A DNA stretch of 64,000 nt from positions 11,714,001 through 11,778,000 of the forward strand of contig CM074863.1 in NCBI GenBank assembly GCA_037501455.1, written 5' to 3'. The translations under genes were made by a program, and so were the position numbers. Of this stretch, positions 57,393 to 64,000 are shown piece by piece. The notes below the pieces were generated by a model that searched no databases, was not told the origin of the DNA, and saw only the letters and a list, made by a program, of their open reading frames with translations. The stretch's first letter is position 1. Each line of letters opens with the position of its first letter. This stretch comes from Lantana camara. Taxonomy: Eukaryota > Streptophyta > Magnoliopsida > Lamiales > Verbenaceae.

Positions 57393-59192
57393 TTAATTTG
57401 GTGGTGGGAAGAAGATCTCCTCGTTCATCCTCTTGTCTCTGAACTGCTTCTCCAATTCTGCAGGAACACCGAAGGCCGCCTGCAGCACTTCGGGAGACAG
57501 TGCCTTCCACACAGATGTCTTTCCAGCCAGATGAGTGAAAATTGGGCTGCAATAAACAATGCACATTATCAATGTTAGCAAAAACAAGAAACTAAACGAA
57601 TGCATCAAATTGTCCAACATTTAAGATGCATACTTGGGAGTTGTGATGATGGAGAACCAGTCCAAACCATCAGGATCAGCAATCTTGGAGACGACAAAGA
57701 ACCTCGGAACAATGAAGAGATTACCAGCCTTGACAGTGGTTTCCAGGACACGCTTACCATCAACCCCGACAATCTGAACACGACCGCTTCCCCTGACAAT
57801 GTAGGTCACCTGATAAGCAGAGTCACAGGAGAAACCAGGGGAGCACATAGCATTGCCACAGAGCCTAACAAGATCAGCTCCAAGTCCAATTTCTCCAACC
57901 AAAGGCAGATTCTTGGTGTTGAGAAGGACAACTTTCCCTCCGCCCTTGATGTCCACATCTAATGGAGCTTCCTCGCAGTTCAATGCCATGCCTTTGTAGT
58001 GATCCGGCTTAGGCTCCGGCATCTTGAAGCTGGCATCCACCTTGACAATCCCTGTTGCTGATTGGGATCCAACGAGGGTTTTGATTTCTCTCTCGGGCAA
58101 GTCCCATGCTCTGCTAACGAACTCGGTGGAGAATCCGCTGAAGATTCCGGTGGCTCCGGCTAAGTAGAAGTCGTGGAAACAACCGGCTTTTGTGGATTTT
58201 GAGGTGTCTCCGAGGAAGAGGATGACGAATTCAGCATCAGCGTTGTTGTACCACCATGTGACGCAGCCGAAAGGAAGGGCAAGGGCGTCGCCCTTCTTGA
58301 TTGCGACTACCTTCTCTTCTTTCTCGGGGAGGACAACACCAACCAATCCACTACCTAAGAACAACTCAGGATTAGGCTATCTCAGACAAGATTATGCATC
58401 AATAATCATAGAGCAGAACAGAAATCGTGGATCAAAACTAACTATATCATCCAAATTGCTTTGGAAATTTTTTTTGTATGGGGATCGTAGATAAGTTCAG
58501 CTTAAAATTTTATCTTTTTAATATTCGTGTCAGCTTTCTTGGAAAAAATAGCAGCAGTAAATTCATTATTAAATGATGACAAAAGTCAGCACTCATTCAC
58601 AATCAATGGATTTAAATATTCGTAGTATTAATTACAAATTAAATAATATGCGACAGCCGTGAAAATATTTTTTTTTTTAAAAAAACAAGACATCAGCACG
58701 ACTTCTCATTTAATACTTTCATCAACACTCTTTCACAATCATGATTTTCTTCAGGGTACTTTCTGCAAATTAAACCAATCGAAATCACTGAAAACAGTCG
58801 AGTAATAATGCAATCAATTTCATGCAAATCAAATAATCGGAGAAAACAAAAGGAATCATCAATCAGAAAACACATAATTAGCTATCTACCGCGCGATCAA
58901 AGATCAACCATATGCGATCGGAGAAAAAAAAATCCCGAAATGAAGTAGAAGACGATCTTATCCATGCAAAAAAAGTAAAATACGATCTGATCATACCTTG
59001 AAGAACATAGGCGACCTTGGCGGAATCGGAGTAGCGCGGCATGGCTAAGCCGTTCTTCTCGAGCGCAAGCTTGCCGGCACCGATGTTGCCCTGGCGGAGC
59101 ATCGCCAGCTCGTTGGGGCACCAGGCGTAGTACGCGCCGCCATCTCCGCCGTAGACCTTCTTCGGCAACTGCGGTGTCAAATCTAGATCCAT
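57393..59192 (-). CDS. Bicupin protein, 11S globulin/glutelin type-D-like, 3 exons
   Basis: Exons 59192-58997, 58354-57634 and 57546-57393 give 356 residues, the same length as the Arabidopsis At1g07750/At2g28680 RmlC-like cupins. It starts MDLDLTPQLPKKVYGGDGGA, with LAMLRQGNIGAGKLALEKNG and PRYSDSAKVAYVLQG. The first cupin barrel has KKGDALALPFGCVTWWYNNA and LFLGDTSKS. GIFSGFSTEFVSRAWDLPER is the inter-domain helix region. The second barrel has VTYIVRGSGRVQIVGVDGKR and VKAGNLFIVPRFFVVSKIAD. The end is KALSPEVLQAAFGVPAELEK and IFFPPPN. There is no signal peptide, unlike true vacuolar seed globulins, so it is probably cytosolic. Family members are seed-storage-like but also expressed elsewhere; the biochemical role is not settled. 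The ATG chosen follows a leader with a (CT)n tract. Confidence 0.95.
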
Positions 59193-59207
59193 CTCTCTAA
59201 TGAAACT

Positions 59208-59330
59208 TGTTTCTCTCTCTCTCTCTCTAAAGCAGAAGAAGAACGATAACAATGTGAGTGAAAAGCGAATCAGTAACAATGGTGTTTGGCAGAGGAGGCT
59301 TCAGGTGGTATTTATAGCACGTGTGACAAT
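59208..59330 (-). promoter_or_regulatory. Cupin promoter: TATA box, G-box and (CT)n leader
   Basis: On the minus strand the order is CACGTG (59318-59323), CTATAAATA (59309-59317), then a leader with (CT)n at about 59214-59228 and the ATG at 59192. The G-box abuts the TATA box. ACGTG sites are typical of ABA- and seed-responsive promoters; regulation is inferred. Confidence 0.6.
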
Positions 59331-60724
59331 ATTTTTATTGGAAAATATTTAGATTTAAAAAAGATATTTTTTGTTAATTTAGATAGAGTAAGATCGAATT
59401 TCACCAGATTTAATTTAATATAGAATTGTCTCTTCTTAGCTTTATCCTAGTTCGATAATTATGATTTGATTTAATTCAATTATTAAAACCAATGAGAAAT
59501 TACAAAAAATATTTTAGATTTGAATGAGTATTTCGAAAATAGTGGGTCAAATCACAAGAATGATTCATAATTATTCGAAAAATATTAGGCTAAATTTTAG
59601 AAGAATTCGTAATTTGTTACCATTTATAGAATATTATGTTTGTCACGGTCAATTTAAAGAGATGGGGGTCCCATATAAGTTTGTTCTTGGAAAATTATAA
59701 TTAAGTGACAATTAGGTTCCAAAATGATTAATTATATATATATTCATGGAATTCAATATAAAAAGTCTAGATATACATTTAGGTAATAGTCGATGAAGAT
59801 TGAGGATAATAGTGAATGTAGTTTGTAATAAAATGTTTTTATTGGATAATACTCGATAAAGATGTGCTTCCTACTTTAGATAAGGATAAAATTAAATTTC
59901 ACGAGGATTTCTGATTAGTAATTAGTGAAATGTTTCTTTTAGTTTTATACATATTTTATTTTGTAGTTTATATTTGTAAGACGTAGTTATAAAATATGGA
60001 AAATACATATAATTGCAAAAATTATAGATATTAAGTATATGGTTAAGATAAATTTCTTTTTGAATATTTCCACATGGAGCATATCCTATTACATTATAGT
60101 GGAATAGGATTTGATAAGATTCTTGGATAAAGACGTGTTTGTCTGTTTTGTTGATTAAGTTAGGATAATATTCCATTTTTTTATTCAAGGTTAGCAATAA
60201 AATACTCTGATAAAATTATTAAATATATTTACTTTATTATTAAGTATATTTACTATACCACTTTCTTTTAAATAATCTCACATGATTGAGGTTGCTCTAT
60301 TATTTAAATCACGTTGTGATATTTTGATGTTATAATTCTGGTTTTGTTATAATACTATTTGGTCTTCATTATGTTACATATATCATATATCTAATTGTTC
60401 GAAGAAAATCAATTAAAAAAATAAATCGTGCAAAATATAACTCAACAAGAACAATATCTCATAATATTTTTAATCTTACGAAATAATTATTAAGTAATAG
60501 TATTTTCTCTTGAATTTTAAAAAAGAATTCGAAAAAAAAATGAATGAATAAAATTACCTTAATAAAAATGACTAGGCTCGCAGTTTTATCGGATCCAACA
60601 ACAACAATGATGTCAAAAATCAAGAAATTGGTTTATTAAAGAAGTTAAGTTTAGTAGAAAAAAAGGTTTAATTTGTTTTCTGTTCACATTGAGACTTTTT
60701 AAGTTTTTATATATAGTGAAGCCA
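59331..60724. other. AT-rich intergenic DNA
   Basis: No open frame, repeat or RNA gene recognised. A weak repeated phrase (GATAATACTCGATAAAGATGTG at 59848 and GATTCTTGGATAAAGACGTG at 60117) hints at old duplications. Confidence 0.5.
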
Positions 60725-60800
60725 AACGGGGTTGGTCAAAGTGGTTCGAGGTTATTTCTTGGGGGTGTGTGTGTTTTATAAGAGAAAAAAAAAAAGTTTT
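60725..60800 (+). mobile_element. SINE relic
   Basis: GGGGTTGGTCAAAGTGGTTC resembles the box A region of the SINE at 37469. The second half is eroded and ends in an A-rich run. Confidence 0.4.
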
Positions 60801-61355
60801 TATATATAGTGAAGAGTTTTATGATGTTTCATTGTGATGCCATGAAATGGGTCAATTTTGAACGATATGCATTGCGTTATTCATGGTTTCCTCCATTAAA
60901 ACTAGTTCAACCTTCTACTTCGGCCAAATAAATAAATAAATTGTTCTTTACAAAATATTAGTGTATAACCTATTATTCCTAAGATATTTAAAATTTACGA
61001 CTCTGCTATGAAAAATTTTAGTTCGATCGAACCCAACGAACTATACTATAAGTTTGATTAATTTGCTTCCACTTGTTATTTAATCAATCACTCTTTTCAA
61101 GTATTCCATCAATCGTATAATAAGTAAAAAAAAAATCGCTTTATTTTATACTGATTTAATCGAGTCAGGTACGAATTAATAGAATTATCATCAATCTATT
61201 ATTAACCTATGCGGGCTCATGAGTCCTGAATGTTCTTTAAATGAGTGACTAGCTATTTAATTATAATTACATTATGAAATATAAATGTAATTTCACTTTA
61301 TTATTATATGACTATGTTATTAACCACTAATTTTAAGATTTCTTTAATGCCAACC
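60801..61355. other. AT-rich intergenic DNA
   Basis: Nothing recognised. Confidence 0.5.
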
Positions 61356-61700
61356 CGACACATCAAACCACGAGGCCCTCGGGGGGTCCTCCCAAATCAT
61401 CGTTCTCTTCCTTCATTTCTTGGCTCCTTCTCGCCAAAGCATCTGCGAGCCCATTGTCTTCCCTATGAATGTGTTTAAGCTTGCACTCTCAAGGTTTGCG
61501 AATCAAATTGTGACACTCCTCGATAATAAGACCCAGCGGACGGCATCTCGTATCCGCTTCCTTGATCAAGCAAAACCCGTCTGAGGAGTCACATTTAACC
61601 TCTATTCTCGTAAATCTCCTGTCTGCCTTCCCTAATCCCAATCATTTCGGCCATGGTGATCGACGTTTCCCCAATCTTAAGCGCATAGCCTAGCCCTTAT
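61356..61700 (-). pseudogene. LINE-type RNase H relic
   Basis: On the minus strand, pieces read IGETSITMAEMIGIREGRQE, DSSDGFCLIKEADTRCRPLG, LIIEECHNLI and HIHREDNGLADALARR, as in the RNase H domain that ends plant L1-type LINE ORFs. Stops and frame changes are present, and neither RT nor endonuclease is nearby. Confidence 0.6.
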
Positions 61701-62068
61701 CGGATTATGATCTATATTGATCTTATAAAATGTTAGTAACTGCCATTGTTTAATTAAAATGGCCTAAACATGTTCCAAATTGGAAAAATCAAATCATATG
61801 CTAGTGAATAAATATTTGACAAAATTTTCCCTTTTCTCCAGAGCCCCGGGATAACACAAGAAAAGAAGTGGCTGCATAGACACTCCAAAAAGGTGTTAAA
61901 TAAACCCGTGGCTTGGGTTGAGTTGAAAATACGCTTATGCCCTTCGATTCCTTATGTCAATTACAAATGTAACCTTCACATCTCATCATCCTAAAAATTT
62001 GTTTCCCCAAATTTGTTCTTTTACTAATCAATGAAATAATTTATAATGCCTCAGTTACATGCTTGTGG
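61701..62068. other. Intergenic
   Basis: No gene or repeat recognised. Confidence 0.5.
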
Positions 62069-62076
62069 GCTGTGAC

Positions 62077-62702
62077 TAGGCCTGTCATTGGGCGGGGAAT
62101 ATCCAACCCAAACCCTAATTTTTAATTAGCCCAACCCCATCCAAACCCATATATTTATGTTTTATCCAAACCCAAACCCAAATCCATAAATTAATTAAAT
62201 GTGGACTTGGATTGGATTTTTACCTTTGGATATCCAAACCCTAAAAATACCCAAAACCACCCTTAACCTCTCAACTATATTTTATAAGTTTCACAAAGTT
62301 TTCTATCATATCGTTAATTAAATAATTACCATTTCAAATTTTAATATTAATTAATATATTGTCAGACAAATTAAAACTCATGTTGAATAAGTTCATGTTT
62401 AGAAATATTATAAAATAGAAAGCCTTTTTTTCCACTTTTATATATTTGTTTTGATATATTGTTATTATTATGGTAAAATTATGGTTAATTACGAACTGTT
62501 TACATTTATAAATGTAAAATTAAAGTTTTATCTATAGGAGTGGGCACATTTAGGTAAAATTGATCGAAATTAAAATTTTGACCAGTACCAATACTTTGAT
62601 TCGGCGTCCGCTTTTTTTTAAAAAAATAAAAAATAAAAAAAAATCGGTATTTGATTCGGTATCGATATTGCGATACGGTATACCATATCGTACTGAATAC
62701 CT

Positions 62703-62765
<63 letters not shown>

Positions 62766-63513
62766 CTTTAATATATAATATAATATATATCATACTTTTA
62801 CGGTTTTACTTCAATGTTTTTGAAAAATGTGTTCAAAATCAATTTTTTTTTTCCAATTTTAAAAACGTTTTACTTTTAATATATAAAATAATATATATGA
62901 TATATATATATTTCTGTTTTTTCCTTTTTTTTCCTTTTTTGTACTTTTTACCTAGAATTTGGGTAGAATGGTAAATATAATTTCGGTTTCTATCGAACCA
63001 AATCGTGAAGTTCAATTTTATATTCGGTTCTTCAAAATGATGTACCAAAATTTCGGTTCGATATTAATAATTATATTAAAAATAATTATAAAATTTATAT
63101 TGATATTAATATATTTAAATAATAATATGTTTTTATTTAAATTCGCAACGAATGTGCGTGAATTAATAACTATGAATTAACTATAAAGTATACTTGATAA
63201 TTTATGCTATGAACATGAACGAGTGCAACTGCTAAGTGCTAACAGCCTAACACCAAATAAGTTGGCATGTTGGGTGTATGTGGTTGAGCTTTAATATTAT
63301 TGAATGGATGTTTGATTGGGCCTATGAAATATCCAATGGATTTTTTAATTTTTGGATAGGGTTTAAAATCCACCCATAAGTATTGGGTTTAGTTTAGGTA
63401 GAAATCCAATAGATTTAAATATATTAGATTTGGATTGGGTTTAGATTTAAAAGGCTTGGATATTATTTGGATTTGGGCTTGGGTTGGGGAATCCCCACCC
63501 AATGCCAGGCCTA
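62077..63513. mobile_element. hAT-like non-autonomous transposon with 8-bp TSD
   Basis: The ends TAGGCCTGTCATTGGGCGGG and the reverse complement TAGGCCTGGCATTGGGTGGG form imperfect inverted repeats that extend into AACCCAAACCC-type polypyrimidine stretches. A perfect 8-bp duplication GCTGTGAC flanks the element (62069-62076 and 63514-63521). 8-bp TSDs are the hAT signature. The 1,437-bp interior is AT-rich and has no transposase. TTCGGTTCG-type words at 62960-63070 and GAGTGGGCAC at 62538 may mark another nested element. Confidence 0.75.
62704..62762. repeat. (TA)n microsatellite
   Basis: About 28 uninterrupted TA units inside the hAT-like element; the open frame over it is meaningless. Confidence 0.95.
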
Positions 63514-63866
63514 GCTGTGACTAACTGGGAAACACTCCCACAAAATGGATAACTATGGAGTTAGCTAGGAACTTTTGCGTGACATGTTGAAAATTGAACA
63601 TGCACCCCAATTCATGGGCATAAAAGTAATTTACACACAAAAAGTCGGTTTGCAATCGAGAACAATACACGACATAATTTGGGCTAAATAATATTGTAAC
63701 CTAACCATCAAAGTAAAAATTGGTTTGCCAAAATAATAATAAATTACTGTTCAAAGTCGATTCTCGATGATTTACATCCTATTGAAGTATAGACTCTCTA
63801 AGTCCTTTAACATTTAATAATAAATTTACAAATACTTTACGAGTGCATGCTAATAAGCTCTCATCC

Positions 63867-63961
63867 AAACACCCTCTAATCATATTCTAAGATAAGTATG
63901 AACTATGAAGGGGATGAGACACCCTCTAATCATATTCTAAGATAAGTATGAACTATGAAGG
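63867..63961. repeat. 50-bp tandem duplication
   Basis: ACACCCTCTAATCATATTCT, then AAGATAAGTATGAACTATGA, is present at 63869 and again at 63919 with a 50-bp period and no mismatches in about 43 bp. Confidence 0.85.
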
Positions 63962-64000
63962 CAACAAAACGAGCATAGCTGACATTTTATTTTTGGGACA

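Noticed and set aside
62531..63080. Possible second hAT-type element nested in 62077-63513
   Set aside because: GAGTGGGCAC and TTCGGTTCG words are suggestive, but I could not pair the ends or find a TSD.

Overview
This window is nuclear DNA of a flowering plant. The evidence is spliced genes with GT-AG introns, Ty1/copia and Ty3/gypsy elements primed by initiator tRNA-Met, Mutator-like (MULE) transposases with SWIM and CCHC fingers, a Qb-SNARE of the VTI1 type, and a bicupin close to the plant glutelin type-D/At1g07750 group. It is most likely a eudicot. I cannot name the species.

Positions 1-53,590 are a deeply nested transposon pile built inside one old MULE (MULE-1), whose pieces lie at 2383-3515, 24576-24661 and 50730-53590. 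Target-site duplications (TSDs) let the layers be peeled apart. A solo LTR of family B (minus strand, 3516-24575, TSD AATTC) sits in MULE-1. A copia element (3803-23832, TSD CTTCC) sits in that solo LTR. A Tekay/Del-like chromovirus (5954-15921, minus strand, TSD AAACG) sits in the copia 5' LTR. A second family-B LTR (1-2382) lies at the left edge. A further copia LTR (24662-50729, TSD ATACA) also hit MULE-1, and it is split by a 24-kb block.

That block (25067-49231) holds: a second MULE fragment (MULE-2) carrying a small LTR element with a captured G3BP/NTF2-like host sequence; an apparently intact seven-exon ankyrin-PGG membrane-protein gene whose first exon encodes a copia gag-like domain (30069-39100, minus); MITEs and a SINE in that gene's introns; a pseudogene of the plant 'putative gypsy-type transposon' family; a pair of inverted 42-bp tandem arrays; and a third MULE fragment (MULE-3). 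Both outer ends of the block are truncated MULE transposases pointing inward.

Positions 53,600-64,000 are ordinary gene space. They hold a five-exon VTI12-like v-SNARE gene (53964-56297, plus), a three-exon bicupin gene (57393-59192, minus), AT-rich intergenic DNA with SINE and LINE relics, and a hAT-like non-autonomous element with a perfect 8-bp TSD (62077-63513).

The most unusual items are the gag-like/ankyrin/PGG gene, the chromovirus-derived mini-element with a transduced G3BP fragment, the repeated pairing of a MULE transposase with a convergent GRF zinc-finger/transmembrane gene, and the long inverted tandem arrays at 46.4-48.1 kb. Splice sites were placed by eye using reading phase. 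No alignment or database search was run.
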